From contig JAITMC010000037.1 in NCBI GenBank assembly GCA_031277615.1, forward strand, positions 99,278 through 163,277: a stretch of DNA of 64,000 nucleotides. Reading direction: 5' to 3'. This stretch comes from Chryseobacterium sp. GTDB taxonomy: Bacteria > Bacteroidota > Bacteroidia > Flavobacteriales > Weeksellaceae. Positions 43,939-52,237 of this stretch are shown one piece after another; within the stretch, counting starts at the first letter, position 1, and each line of letters begins with the position of its first letter. The position numbers and the translations under genes were made by a program. The notes under the pieces were generated by a model. That model saw only the letters and a program-made list of their open reading frames with translations. It was not told the DNA's origin and did not search any database.

Positions 43939-44745
43939 ATGATGGAAAAAACTTCTGAGATTATATTTGATAAACTGGTATATTCCTGTTCTTTTGAAAC
44001 CTATCAGGGGCATGAAGAATTTATTCCCGAACATTTTCTGGGTTTTCAGTTATCCGGAGAGACTCATGCATTTCATGATCAGGGAAAGACGGTAATCAGA
44101 AAAAATACGGTTGTTCTGGTCAGAAAAAATCAGCTTATCAGAACCGTAAAACATCCTTCCAGGGATAAAAAATATCAGTTTATCTCCATTAATCTTGATG
44201 AGGAAACCCTTCGTCAGTATGCTATGGAAAATAAAATCACTACAGAGGCTGTTTTTCCGCATACTCAGAAAATGTTTTTTGAACCGGATGATTTTCTGGT
44301 GGGATATTTTGCTTCTTTAATGCCGTATGTAGACCGAACGAAAGAGGTAACCCCTAAACTCGCGGACCTGAAGATCAGAGAAGCCATTGAACTTATTTTA
44401 CAGAGCAATCCTGATTTTAAAAATCTGCTGTTTGATTTCTCAGAGCCTCACAAAATCGACCTTAAGGAATTTATGGGAAAGAATTTCAGGTTCAACGTAT
44501 CTACGGAAACTTTCGCCAGGCTTACAGGAAGGAGCCTCTCGGGATTTAAACGTGATTTTAATAAAATTTTTAAAATGCCGCCCAAACAATGGCTCAGAGA
44601 AAGAAGACTGGACGAAGCCTATTACCTGATCAGACAGAAAAATAAAAAACCTTCGGATATTTATCTGGATCTGGGATTTGAAAATCTTTCCCATTTCTAT
44701 TACGCATTCAGACAGAAATTTGGGATCACCACTTCTGAAGTATGA
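43939..44745 (+). CDS. AraC family regulator
   Basis: 268 aa, ATG 43939 or 43942. N-terminal cupin-like effector region (ETYQGHEEFIPEHFLGFQLSG, THAFHDQGKTVIRKNTVVLV) and a C-terminal AraC domain (FNVSTETFARLTGRSLSGFK, KMPPKQWLRERRLDEAYYLI, KKPSDIYLDLGFENLSHFYY, FRQKFGITTSEV). Probably regulates the upstream SDR/GlcG-like genes or itself. Confidence 0.9.
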   Translation: MMEKTSEIIFDKLVYSCSFETYQGHEEFIPEHFLGFQLSGETHAFHDQGKTVIRKNTVVLVRKNQLIRTVKHPSRDKKYQFISINLDEETLRQYAMENKITTEAVFPHTQKMFFEPDDFLVGYFASLMPYVDRTKEVTPKLADLKIREAIELILQSNPDFKNLLFDFSEPHKIDLKEFMGKNFRFNVSTETFARLTGRSLSGFKRDFNKIFKMPPKQWLRERRLDEAYYLIRQKNKKPSDIYLDLGFENLSHFYYAFRQKFGITTSEV

Positions 44746-44763
44746 TTCATCATTAAAAACACA

Positions 44764-44793
44764 AAAAAGGAGCAGCTTACGGTTGCTCCTTTG
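44764..44793. terminator. Bidirectional terminator between convergent araC and PRISE-like genes
   Basis: AAAAAAGGAGCA ... TGCTCCTTTG, 8-bp core stem flanked by A and T runs. Confidence 0.8.
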
Positions 44794-44799
44794 TTTTAA

Positions 44800-45876
44800 T
44801 TAAGGGATGAGCTTTTCGGCTCTCAGTTTTTGAAACAGATCAGTGAAAGAATCCTGTGTGCTCTGATAAGTGGAAAAACCCATTTTCCTGCTTTTAGAGA
44901 GATCACACATCACTTCCAAAGGTCTTCCCAGATCCAGATCCGTATGCCATGCAGAAGCCAGCCTGTCGAGGTCCTGTTCTTTCAGTCCGTATTTCCGGCT
45001 GATCTGTTTCCAGGTTTCATGATGATTGTTCAGCTCCTGCTCCAAAGGTCGTATCGTTCCGTTAAATCCTTCAGCTTCTATTCCGAACCAGTCCGCAATT
45101 CTGGCCCAGAGCCATTTCCACCGGAATATATCTCCATTGGCAATATTGAAGGCTTCATTTTTTGCAGAATCAGTGGTAGAAGCCCAAACCAGCTGTTGGG
45201 CCAGTATCCTGGCATCAGTTACATCGGAAATACCATTCCATTGAGCTTCAGATCCCGGCCAGATGAATTTTCTCCCGGTTTCTTTACAGATGCTTGCATA
45301 TACGGCAAGGGTAGTTCCTATGTTCATCAGGTTTCCAACGGCGTAGCCAACTACGGTGTGCGGCCTGTGAACGCTCCACGTGAATCCGTCTCTTTCAGCA
45401 GCCTGGTAAATTTCATCTTCCTGGGCGTAATAAAAGTTAGGAACCGGTAATCGGGGATGCTCTTCCCGTACCGGAGTTTCAGGGAATTTACCGCTTTTCA
45501 TATAGGATTCAAAAGGGCCCAGATAATGTTTAAGCCCTGTAACCAATGCAACATGTTTTACTGATCTTTTAGGTGACAGTACCTCCAGCAGGTTTTTAAC
45601 GAGTGTGCTGTTGACCCTGATATTTTCTTCTTCGGTATCATGGCGCATCCATGTGGTAAAATAAACGTGAGTAGGTGAGATGGGCTCCAAAGCCGTATGA
45701 AGACTTTCCATATCCATAAGATCAGCCTGTACAGGATGAAGACCCTGAACGTTTGTCTCCGGATTCCTGGCTAAACCATAAACGGTAAATCTTTGTGAAA
45801 TAAGCTCCTGAACAAGGTTGCTTCCTGTAATTCCTGTTGCACCTGCTACGAGTGCCGTGTATTTTCTGTTTTCCAT
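44800..45876 (-). CDS. PRISE-like SDR (progesterone 5-beta-reductase/iridoid synthase type)
   Basis: 358-aa extended SDR. GATGITGSNLVQEL cofactor motif, TTWMRHDTEEEN, VALVTGLKHYLGPFES, FYYAQEDEIYQAAER (Tyr of YxxxK replaced by a Y..E-type as in PRISE), HRPHTVVGYAVGNLMN and FNIANGDIFRWKWLW. Known members reduce activated enones. Two Fnr-like boxes lie 48-85 bp upstream of its start, suggesting control by a Crp/Fnr regulator. Confidence 0.88.
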   Translation of the reverse strand: MENRKYTALVAGATGITGSNLVQELISQRFTVYGLARNPETNVQGLHPVQADLMDMESLHTALEPISPTHVYFTTWMRHDTEEENIRVNSTLVKNLLEVLSPKRSVKHVALVTGLKHYLGPFESYMKSGKFPETPVREEHPRLPVPNFYYAQEDEIYQAAERDGFTWSVHRPHTVVGYAVGNLMNIGTTLAVYASICKETGRKFIWPGSEAQWNGISDVTDARILAQQLVWASTTDSAKNEAFNIANGDIFRWKWLWARIADWFGIEAEGFNGTIRPLEQELNNHHETWKQISRKYGLKEQDLDRLASAWHTDLDLGRPLEVMCDLSKSRKMGFSTYQSTQDSFTDLFQKLRAEKLIP

Positions 45877-45923
45877 TAAATAAATTTCTTTTACAAAATT
45901 ATGATGAAGAAAATGGCAGACAC

Positions 45924-45960
45924 TTGATGCAGATCACGGGTTTTTCTTGATCGGGATCAA
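45924..45960. promoter_or_regulatory. Two tandem Fnr/Crp-type boxes upstream of the PRISE-like gene
   Basis: TTGATGCAGATCAC (45924-45937) and TTGATCGGGATCAA (45947-45960) match TTGATnnnnATCAA with one and zero mismatches. They lie 48-85 bp before the reductase start, 23 bp centre to centre. A Crp/Fnr gene is 0.5 kb away. Confidence 0.7.
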
Positions 45961-46013
45961 GTATTATGATCAGATTATTTTTTTATTGACAGGATTTTAT
46001 AAACTTATTTTAA

Positions 46014-46060
46014 TAATCGGATGATATCCGATTCTTGGTTAAATCGTCCCTTTGGGACTC
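46014..46060. repeat. 47-bp double-hairpin repeat, copy 1
   Basis: Starts TAATCGGATGATATCCGATT and ends CGTCCCTTTGGGACTC. Contains two palindromes: ATCGGAT-GAT-ATCCGAT and GTCCC-TTT-GGGAC. Copy 2 at 46389-46435 has two differences. Confidence 0.85.
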
Positions 46061-46228
46061 TTTCGAGAGCATTTTATTGTCAGATTTTTAGTTCTGGTGT
46101 TGTTTCAAATTTGGAGTTGAGGAAATTTTAAGTTACATATTCATGTTGAGAAGCTCACTGAGAGTAAAAAAAAATCTAAGACCTTTTATCAGGTTGAAGA
46201 GAGAAAATCCGTTAGATTTAAATACAAA

Positions 46229-46305
46229 AATCTGCGTTATCTGCTAAATCTGCGCGAGAAAAAATATCCACAAACATGAGTGCAATCTGTGGATCTGTGG
46301 GAATT
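46229..46305. repeat. CACAGATT-type repeat, reverse orientation
   Basis: AAATCTGCGTTATCTGC, TAAATCTGCGCGAGAAAAA, TGCAATCTGTGGATCTGTGG: the reverse-complement form of the elements at 17244, 17491 and 49046. Confidence 0.7.
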
Positions 46306-46388
46306 AAAAAAATTATGATGAGATCTGCATGAGAAAAATATCATAAACATCAACGTAATATGAAACCTGTGAAATTTAAAAATTCTGG

Positions 46389-46435
46389 TAATCGGATGGT
46401 ATCCGATTCTTGGTTAAATCGTCCCTTCGGGACTC
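46389..46435. repeat. 47-bp double-hairpin repeat, copy 2
   Basis: TAATCGGATGGTATCCGATT ... CGTCCCTTCGGGACTC, same orientation as copy 1 and 375 bp away; differences are GATGGT for GATGAT and TTC for TTT in the second loop. Confidence 0.85.
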
Positions 46436-46465
46436 CTATTTTTAATCTGTGGAAAATCCAAAATT

Positions 46466-47053
46466 TCACATCGATTTATTTTGCAGAAGTTTTTTGCGGA
46501 TCCTGCTTACGGTTTCCGGAGCAAGACCGAGATAGGAAGCTATCAGATGGTGTGGAATTCTTTGGGTGGCTTCAGGGTTTCGCCGGATAAACTGGAGATA
46601 CTTTTCCTCTGCGGAATAGCTGTTGGATACAATCAGTCTGTGATCTTTCGTTACCAGACTGTGCTGATACAGAATTCTGAAATACCGGTCCATTACGGGA
46701 ATTTCAAGCATCATTTTTTCATAATTTTCCAAAGTGATCATCAGGACTTCGGTTTCTTCTACTGCATCGATGTTCAGAACAGCCTTTTCCTGATGGATAA
46801 AACTGTTGAAATCTGAGATCCACCAGCCTTCAAAAGCAAACATATTGATCCTTTCGTTTCCCTTTTCGTCCACAATATACGATTTAAGGAGTCCGCGGCT
46901 TACAAATGAAAGCGACCGGCAGATATCTCCTTCCTGCAAAAGATATTGTTTTTTGCGGAGTTTTTTAGCGGTAAAAAAAGAAAGAAGATGCTTTTTCTGT
47001 TCTTCAGAAAGATCAACTTTGTTTTGAACATGGGAAAAAAGGACGTCCGACAT
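46466..47053 (-). CDS. Crp/Fnr family transcriptional regulator
   Basis: 195 aa. Cyclic-nucleotide-binding-like domain ~20-130 (KQYLLQEGDICRSLSFVSRG, DEKGNERINMFAFEGWWISD) and a C-terminal HTH (YLQFIRRNPEATQRIPHHLI, ASYLGLAPETVSRIRKKLL). No Fnr-type N-terminal cysteine cluster. A TTTGATCAAA palindrome sits 11-20 bp upstream of its start. May bind the TTGATnnnnATCAA boxes near 45.9 kb (inference). Confidence 0.9.
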   Translation of the reverse strand: MSDVLFSHVQNKVDLSEEQKKHLLSFFTAKKLRKKQYLLQEGDICRSLSFVSRGLLKSYIVDEKGNERINMFAFEGWWISDFNSFIHQEKAVLNIDAVEETEVLMITLENYEKMMLEIPVMDRYFRILYQHSLVTKDHRLIVSNSYSAEEKYLQFIRRNPEATQRIPHHLIASYLGLAPETVSRIRKKLLQNKSM

Positions 47054-47177
47054 TTAAAAAATATTTGATCAAAAATACGGTTTTCGATGCGTAAAAATGA
47101 AAAAGGAATAACCATATGTCAGATTCTCTTAAAAGTTACTTTCAATAACTTTCCAAAAACAGTCTCGTCATTAACAG

Positions 47178-47633
47178 CTATTTTTCAAAATCATAAAAAT
47201 TAATGCCTGCCTCTTCATTTTTTATCTTCACAACACGGGTGTTCAACGGGTAAAAAATAAATTCTCCTGCACCGGAAATTCTGGCATCCAGAAGGTGTCC
47301 TGCCAGTGCGGTATAATCTTCTCTTCCCAAAGTAATATGGAGGTGAAGGGTAATTTTGCCTTCTATTTCGGATAAGTTTCCGGAAATATTGGTGATTTCC
47401 ATCTGTTCTTTAAAAGTTTTGTCCACATATTTTTTCTCAGAAGGCCTGAAAAAACGAAGGGTAGCTTCGTCTACTGCTCCGATTCCGGTAACTTCTCCAG
47501 CCCGGATATTCTGAGTGGTCACAAAATCGGAAAGTGCCTCCAGAATACTGGCTCTGTTTTTTATACTTACGATATGAACCTGATCTACTTTTCGTGCAGA
47601 CCATAGGGTTCCTTTTTTGTTTTGTATTTCCAT
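47178..47633 (-). CDS. PPC/DUF296 domain protein
   Basis: About 151 aa from ATG at 47633 (ATG 47639 also possible). The longer frame upstream overlaps the DoxX gene and reads through its 3' end, so it is rejected. PPC domain: YLVSIKNRASILEALSDFV-like start (VHIVSIKNRASILEALSDFV), NIRAGEVTGIGAVDEATLRF, LHLHITLGREDYTALAGHL, GEFIFYPLNTRVVKI. Known in plants and prokaryotes, with DNA or ligand binding proposed. Ten bases after the DoxX stop; same operon. Confidence 0.87.
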   Translation of the reverse strand: MEIQNKKGTLWSARKVDQVHIVSIKNRASILEALSDFVTTQNIRAGEVTGIGAVDEATLRFFRPSEKKYVDKTFKEQMEITNISGNLSEIEGKITLHLHITLGREDYTALAGHLLDARISGAGEFIFYPLNTRVVKIKNEEAGINFYDFEK

Positions 47634-47643
47634 AATCATAAAT

Positions 47644-48042
47644 TTAATCTGTTGATGAACTCCGGGCCGGCATTCTGAATTTTTCATACCACCAGAAGAG
47701 TCCGAACAGATAGAATGAATGCAATAACTGTGCTTCAATGGCTGACCAGTTTTCTATGGAGCAGCTTCCTGCAATCAGAATACTCATTAAAACCAGGGCA
47801 GAATATAAAGTATATTTCGTTTTGAATCCCACAAGCAGAGCAATTCCGATCAGGGTTTCCGCTACCGGAAGAATGTAGCTGAACGGAACGATCAGGGCAG
47901 CCGGTATGGCTGATTTTTCCATAGTACCCAGCATCCATTCGCTGAACACCTGAAGCTTTGGAAGGCGTACCCATCCATGTCCGGCTAATGAAATGGCAAC
48001 AGGCAGTCTCAAAAAGAAAAAAGCAGTTTTGAAGTCTTTCAT
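47644..48042 (-). CDS. DoxX family membrane protein
   Basis: 132 aa with about four helices: FFFLRLPVAISLAGHGWVRL, IPAALIVPFSYILPVAETLI, LYSALVLMSILIAGSC, and HSFYLFGLFWWYEKF. The VSYILPVAETLIGIALLVGF type segment is typical of DoxX. Unrelated in sequence detail to the DoxX protein at 18249. Divergent from the chloramphenicol-acetyltransferase-like gene. Confidence 0.88.
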   Translation of the reverse strand: MKDFKTAFFFLRLPVAISLAGHGWVRLPKLQVFSEWMLGTMEKSAIPAALIVPFSYILPVAETLIGIALLVGFKTKYTLYSALVLMSILIAGSCSIENWSAIEAQLLHSFYLFGLFWWYEKFRMPARSSSTD

Positions 48043-48089
48043 GATGATAGAGATTTTAGGTTGATTTTCTTTCCTGATTTTAATTTTTA

Positions 48090-48169
48090 CTGATAAAAAC
48101 TTAAAATTAATTAAAAATATTCTATCCTGATAGAGCTTGTGAGCGATATTACCTATGAGTTTTTATCAG
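48090..48169. promoter_or_regulatory. 12-bp inverted repeat in the divergent doxX/cat-like promoter region
   Basis: CTGATAAAAACT (48090-48101) and AGTTTTTATCAG (48158-48169), perfect but 56 bp apart; CTATC-CT-GATAG lies between. Could be two operator half-regions for a regulator controlling both genes. Confidence 0.45.
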
Positions 48170-48208
48170 GATTATATATCATTTAATTTTCTACCCTGCA
48201 AGTTTTAA
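48155..48208 (+). CDS. Possible leader peptide ORF upstream of the cat-like gene
   Basis: ATG at 48155 opens 17 codons (MSFYQDYISFNFLPCKF) ending TAA at 48206-48208. The stop lies inside the first arm of a 9-bp inverted repeat (48199-48223) that precedes the cat-like ATG by 25 bases. Chloramphenicol-inducible cat genes of Gram-positives use a leader ORF and hairpin; whether that applies here is speculative. Could be chance. Confidence 0.3.
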   Translation: MSFYQDYISFNFLPCKF

Positions 48209-48223
48209 AAGTCCTAAAACTTG
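48199..48223 (+). promoter_or_regulatory. Hairpin in the leader of the cat-like gene
   Basis: CAAGTTTTA, AAAGTCC, TAAAACTTG: perfect 9-bp stem, 7-base loop, no T-run afterwards. Confidence 0.5.
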
Positions 48224-48248
48224 GCGAAATTTGCCGAAAAATAAATCA

Positions 48249-48881
48249 ATGAAGATCATCGATACAGAAAACTGGAACCGTAAAGAGCATTTTGAATTTT
48301 TCTCAAAAATGACAAGTCCCTATTTTGGCTTCACTACAGAGGTTGACTGCACTCAGGCTTACCATCATGCCAAAGAAAACGGATATTCTTTTTTCGCATC
48401 GTACCTTCACAAATCAATGACAGCCGTAAATTCAGTGGATGAACTGAAACTGAGAATTGTGGACGGAAAAGTAGTGCTCTATGACACCATTCATGCAGGA
48501 ACCACAATCGGAAGGGCGGATGGTACTTTTGGTTTTGCTTTTATGCATTTTTCGGCGGATTTTAAGTCTTTTAATGCAGCCATGCAGGAGGAGATTGCGG
48601 CCGTACAGCAGACGTCGGGAATCAGGCTGAATAATGGTGAGCTGGGGAAAGACCTGATAAGGCATACGACTATCCCGTGGAATTCTTTCAGTGCCCTTTT
48701 ACATCCTACCCATCTGGACCCTACGGAATCTGTTCCCAAGATCACTTTCGGAAAATTCAGTATCCGCGACGGTAAAAAATACCTTCCCGTTTCAGTAGAA
48801 GCGCATCACGGTCTGGCAGACGGGATTCATATCGCCCGATATCTGGAAGAATTTCAGAAACAGTTGTTGGATTGTGAATAA
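48249..48881 (+). CDS. Chloramphenicol acetyltransferase-like protein (type A CAT family)
   Basis: 210 aa from ATG 48249 (a TTG at 48231 would add six residues). Trimeric CAT-fold acetyltransferase: NWNRKEHFEFFSKMTSPYFG near the N-terminus, SFFASYLHKSMTAVNSVDEL, TIPWNSFSALLHPT, and the catalytic VEAHHGLADGIHIARYLEEF with the HHxxxDG motif. Acetylates chloramphenicol in characterised members; divergence from classical CatA means activity should be treated as predicted. Resistance relevance is possible but not established. Confidence 0.85.
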   Translation: MKIIDTENWNRKEHFEFFSKMTSPYFGFTTEVDCTQAYHHAKENGYSFFASYLHKSMTAVNSVDELKLRIVDGKVVLYDTIHAGTTIGRADGTFGFAFMHFSADFKSFNAAMQEEIAAVQQTSGIRLNNGELGKDLIRHTTIPWNSFSALLHPTHLDPTESVPKITFGKFSIRDGKKYLPVSVEAHHGLADGIHIARYLEEFQKQLLDCE

Positions 48882-49045
48882 ATCAAAGACTTTGCAGTGT
48901 ATTGAACGATGACACAATGACTCATCATTCACTTATGAAGTAAAACTTAGAGCCTGTTAAGTTTTATTTGAAAAAAATGTATACATAATTATCAATCCTT
49001 TGGTTTCTTTTAGATTTGTCGAACCTTAAATTTGTGATTAAAAAA

Positions 49046-49110
49046 TTTCCCACAGATTGCACAAATTTCACAGATGCTGGTGTGTATTTTCTCGCGCAGA
49101 TTTCACAGAT
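49046..49110. repeat. CACAGATT-type intergenic repeat
   Basis: TTTCCCACAGATTGCACAAA, TTTCACAGATGC, TCTCGCGCAGATTTCACAGAT: another member of the family at 17244, 17491 and 46229. Confidence 0.75.
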
Positions 49111-49130
49111 GACGCTGATGATACAGTATC

Positions 49131-49212
49131 CATACGCTTCATCGAATCAACGAAGTTGATTCCCTTATTTGCCTCCTGAAATCAACGGAGCTATCCATAG
49201 AACTTTGCGTGG
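49131..49212. repeat. CTTCATCGAATCAA element, copy 1
   Basis: CATACGCTTCATCGAATCAA, then GTTGATTCCCTTATTTGCCTC and CTGAAATCAAC (each under 21 bases apart in the element). Aligns along ~85 bp with 58553-58640. Confidence 0.65.
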
Positions 49213-49461
49213 AAAAAAAATCATCAGTACATCATCTTTGTTCCTGAAGAATATGATTGAGGTAAAGATTTGAATGTTCTACAAAAAATTAAATTTAGAA
49301 ACTTAAACAGGCTTTTACTGTTGTCTTTCAGTTTTACGGGAAACCGTAATGTACTTTTTTCTATTTCACCTACTTTTGAATCTATAATATTTACTATATT
49401 GGATGGTTGATTCATTCGATATAAACTAATACACAAAGAGCCTCAAAATACTGACGAAACC

Positions 49462-50928
49462 ATGCAGAACGACCCTTTTACACCTCACAGCGGATCCATT
49501 ATTGATGTTTCCGGAAATGCCGACACTCCTATTCATTATGGTACTGACCGGCCAACGGAAGGACAGCATTCAAAAGATGAATCTTCAGATCCTGAAAGCT
49601 GGAAAATGGGCAGGAAATATTCCAGAAAGCTCAATCTGACTGCTGAGCAGGCTGTGTCCATTGATAAATTATGGTTTACAACAAATGTTTTCAATGAAAT
49701 TGAATACTGCAGGATACAGATTCTCAAACAGTTTTTAAGAGCCTTTGAATATCTTCAGAACAACTGCATTCCTGTTAACAAAGCCTATTCTTCGGTAATT
49801 GAGGAGCTGTCGGAAATTATCGTATGCCTTCAGTATAACTACAGAAAAGACAGTTTGAATTACCAGTATACCTATGATTCGGTACAGGGAGAAATTCTGA
49901 ATCACCTGTTAAAGCTGTGTGAAAATAACGTTCGTGAAGCCTATGGCATCAAAAGAAAAATCAATACGGATTTTCCGTACGCCCATCCTGACATTCAGCA
50001 TCAGTACAACCGGAAAATCGTTTCAAAGCTTGAAGTTTTTCTGGCTGATAACCAACATCAGATCCTGGATGCCGACTATAAAACGAATATTATTTTAAAT
50101 GAAAACAATACCAGCCGCTGGAAAATGAAATTTGATGAGCTCAGAAATCATTATTCCAATCCGCCGGCTTTTGAAAGAGAGATTTTTAGGCTCGCAGAAG
50201 TCAATATCAAAAACCCTTCACAGGATGCCATTTTTTATGAGGCTTCAAAATTCATGGCTAAACATGATAAAATCTGTGCTCTTAAACTCTATATCCATTA
50301 CCTGGACAAAGATCTGGACTCTTCAAAATCCGATCGGAAACAGCTGACTAAAAGCATTCAGAAAAACCTTTTCTCAACCACGGAACAGATTCATGATTTT
50401 GAGCGGATCCTAAGTACCTTTATCAGAGACCGGAATCTTGAGGCAGCCATTGAGAAGGCATCTCAGATCTACCTGCCAAAGCGGAAAAAGATCGTGATTG
50501 ACCCTGATGCGGTTGAAAGTGTACAAAAACAGCATTCGGGAACGGTTGCCCTTTTGGAAGAATACCTGAAAGATGAGCCGGAGCCCGGAAGTGTATTGAC
50601 TCCGGATGGGAATTCTGCCGGCAGTGAAGAATTAACGATTAATATTACAAATACTCAACCGGAACCTCCAATCCGGAGGTATCTTGAAGTACTGAACTTA
50701 ACGGAAATCCAGCAGGAAGTTCTTATCCTGTTTGAAAAACAGAGCTTTAATATTCCTCAAAGCGAAATGGGTACTTTCTTACGGTCCAGAAATCTTTTTA
50801 TGGGAGCGGTTATCGACTCCATCAATGATGTCTGCTATGAAACTCTTGACGATATCCTTATTGAGGAAGAGGATGAATACTTTACGATTAATACGGATTA
50901 CTATAAAAAATTATTAAACAATGATTGA
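49462..50928 (+). CDS. TerB-C domain protein, first gene of a TerB/BrxD/BrxHI-like unit
   Basis: 488 aa. N-terminal ~50-160 resembles TerB-N (SRKLNLTAEQAVSIDKLWF, NVFNEIEYCRIQILKQFLRA). The C-terminal ~400-488 carries the TerB-C pattern: LTEIQQEVLILFEKQSFNIP, MGTFLRSRNLFMGAVIDSIN, CYETLDDILIEEEDEYFTIN. The middle is helical and unrecognised. TerB-C proteins belong to the tellurite-resistance/DNA-processing system families. Overlaps the BrxD-like gene by eight bases, so translation is coupled. Confidence 0.78.
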   Translation: MQNDPFTPHSGSIIDVSGNADTPIHYGTDRPTEGQHSKDESSDPESWKMGRKYSRKLNLTAEQAVSIDKLWFTTNVFNEIEYCRIQILKQFLRAFEYLQNNCIPVNKAYSSVIEELSEIIVCLQYNYRKDSLNYQYTYDSVQGEILNHLLKLCENNVREAYGIKRKINTDFPYAHPDIQHQYNRKIVSKLEVFLADNQHQILDADYKTNIILNENNTSRWKMKFDELRNHYSNPPAFEREIFRLAEVNIKNPSQDAIFYEASKFMAKHDKICALKLYIHYLDKDLDSSKSDRKQLTKSIQKNLFSTTEQIHDFERILSTFIRDRNLEAAIEKASQIYLPKRKKIVIDPDAVESVQKQHSGTVALLEEYLKDEPEPGSVLTPDGNSAGSEELTINITNTQPEPPIRRYLEVLNLTEIQQEVLILFEKQSFNIPQSEMGTFLRSRNLFMGAVIDSINDVCYETLDDILIEEEDEYFTINTDYYKKLLNND

Positions 50929-52237
50929 AAATATAAAACCTAAAGAAGCTACCTCTATTATCAATTCCCTGGTGAGCGGGGTAGTGCCTAAAATAGGGGT
51001 ACAGCATATAACGGTAGGAAGATCTGAGGAGATCAACGCCTTTATCACTTCGCTGGATGACGTGAAAAACGGACACAGCATGGCCAAATTCTGGATCGGA
51101 GATTTCGGAAGCGGAAAGTCGTTCATGCTTCACCTGCTGAATACAGTGGCACTGAAACAGAAATTCGTCGTAGCCAATGCCGATTTCACCCCGGATAACA
51201 GAATCTATTCCAATGACGGTAAAAGTGTTATCCTCTATTCTGCCATCATGGATAATATTGCCATTCAGACCAAACCTGAAGGCGGCGCCTTACAGACTTT
51301 ACTTGAAAAATGGATCGAGCAGGTGATTACCGGAACGGCTGAAAAAAATAATATTTCACTTACGGATATCAGAAATGATCAGTATACCGGCCTGATCAGA
51401 AGTGCTATCATGAAAACCGTGAACGAAATCACTGAAGTAGGTGGTTTTGATTTCGGTTCTGTAATCGTAAAATACTACGACGGCTATATTTCAGGAGATG
51501 ATCAGCTTCGGAGAAACGCTTTGAAATGGCTGAAAGGAGAATATAAAACGAAAACCGAAGCCAAACAGGATCTTGGCGTAAGAGAGATCATTAATGACTC
51601 CAATTATTATGATATGCTTAAAAATTTCTGTAAGTTTTTTGTCAGCATGGGGTACAGCGGTTTTATGATCAATCTGGATGAAGCGGTTAATCTTTATAAA
51701 ATCTCTACGGCTGCAACCCGTGAGAAAAATTATGAAAAGATCTTATCTATTTACAACGACTGTTTTCAGGGGAAAGTATCCAATCTGTTTATCAATTTTG
51801 CCGGAACCAAAGAGTTTCTGGAGAATGAAAGAAGAGGGCTTTTCAGCTATCAGGCTTTAAAAACAAGATTGGAAACCAATAAATTTGAAACCCTTGAAAT
51901 CAGAGATTTTGCCCAGCCGGTGATTAAATTAACCCCGCTGGATCACAATGAAATTTTCGTCCTGCTGAAAAAATTAAAGCTGATTTTTGATTTTAATTAC
52001 AAAACAGAGCTCAACGTAAGTGATGAGGATATTTCTGCCTTTATGGAAGAAATGTTCAATAAGCCGGGTGCTTCGGAATTCCTTACTCCAAGAGAAGTGA
52101 TCAGGGATTTCCTGAATATTCTGAATATCATCAGGCAAAATCCCGGAGCCGATAAGAAAAGACTTTTCGGGGAAATTGAAATTTCAGACGAAAGACCGAA
52201 TGATCTCGTTCTGCTGGACAGTATTGAAGAAATATGA
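50921..52237 (+). CDS. BrxD-like (DUF2791) P-loop ATPase
   Basis: 438-aa ATP-binding protein. Walker A FWIGDFGSGKSFMLHLL (G60-S67), Walker B FMINLDEAVNLYK (D253-E254), NFAGTKEFLENERRGLFSYQ with arginines near, and PVIKLTPLDHNEIFVLLKKL. This is the BrxD/DUF2791 type, which in type 2 BREX (Pgl) operons accompanies a BrxHI helicase. Both partners are present here but no PglX, PglZ, BrxC or methyltransferase is seen. Start overlaps the TerB-C gene, end overlaps the helicase gene by four bases. Confidence 0.8.
   Translation: MIENIKPKEATSIINSLVSGVVPKIGVQHITVGRSEEINAFITSLDDVKNGHSMAKFWIGDFGSGKSFMLHLLNTVALKQKFVVANADFTPDNRIYSNDGKSVILYSAIMDNIAIQTKPEGGALQTLLEKWIEQVITGTAEKNNISLTDIRNDQYTGLIRSAIMKTVNEITEVGGFDFGSVIVKYYDGYISGDDQLRRNALKWLKGEYKTKTEAKQDLGVREIINDSNYYDMLKNFCKFFVSMGYSGFMINLDEAVNLYKISTAATREKNYEKILSIYNDCFQGKVSNLFINFAGTKEFLENERRGLFSYQALKTRLETNKFETLEIRDFAQPVIKLTPLDHNEIFVLLKKLKLIFDFNYKTELNVSDEDISAFMEEMFNKPGASEFLTPREVIRDFLNILNIIRQNPGADKKRLFGEIEISDERPNDLVLLDSIEEI

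Larger units (their letters stand above)
45877..46465. other. Repeat-rich intergenic region
   Basis: 589 bp without a gene. Holds the two Fnr-type boxes (45924-45960), the 47-bp double-hairpin repeat twice (46014-46060, 46389-46435) and a CACAGATT-type region in reverse orientation (46229-46305). The 76-codon frame from 46360 runs through a repeat copy and antisense to the Crp gene and is not convincing. Confidence 0.8.
48882..49461. other. Repeat-bearing intergenic region before the TerB/BrxD/BrxHI unit
   Basis: 580 bp without a gene. Contains a CACAGATT-type repeat (49046-49110) followed directly by a CTTCATCGAATCAA element (49131-49212). The promoter of the downstream operon should lie at 49300-49460, which is AT-rich. 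Confidence 0.7.

Noticed and set aside
47634-47738. N-terminal extension of the PPC protein reading into the DoxX gene
   Set aside because: The extension overlaps the 3' end of the DoxX gene in another frame; the conserved PPC domain begins after ATG 47633.
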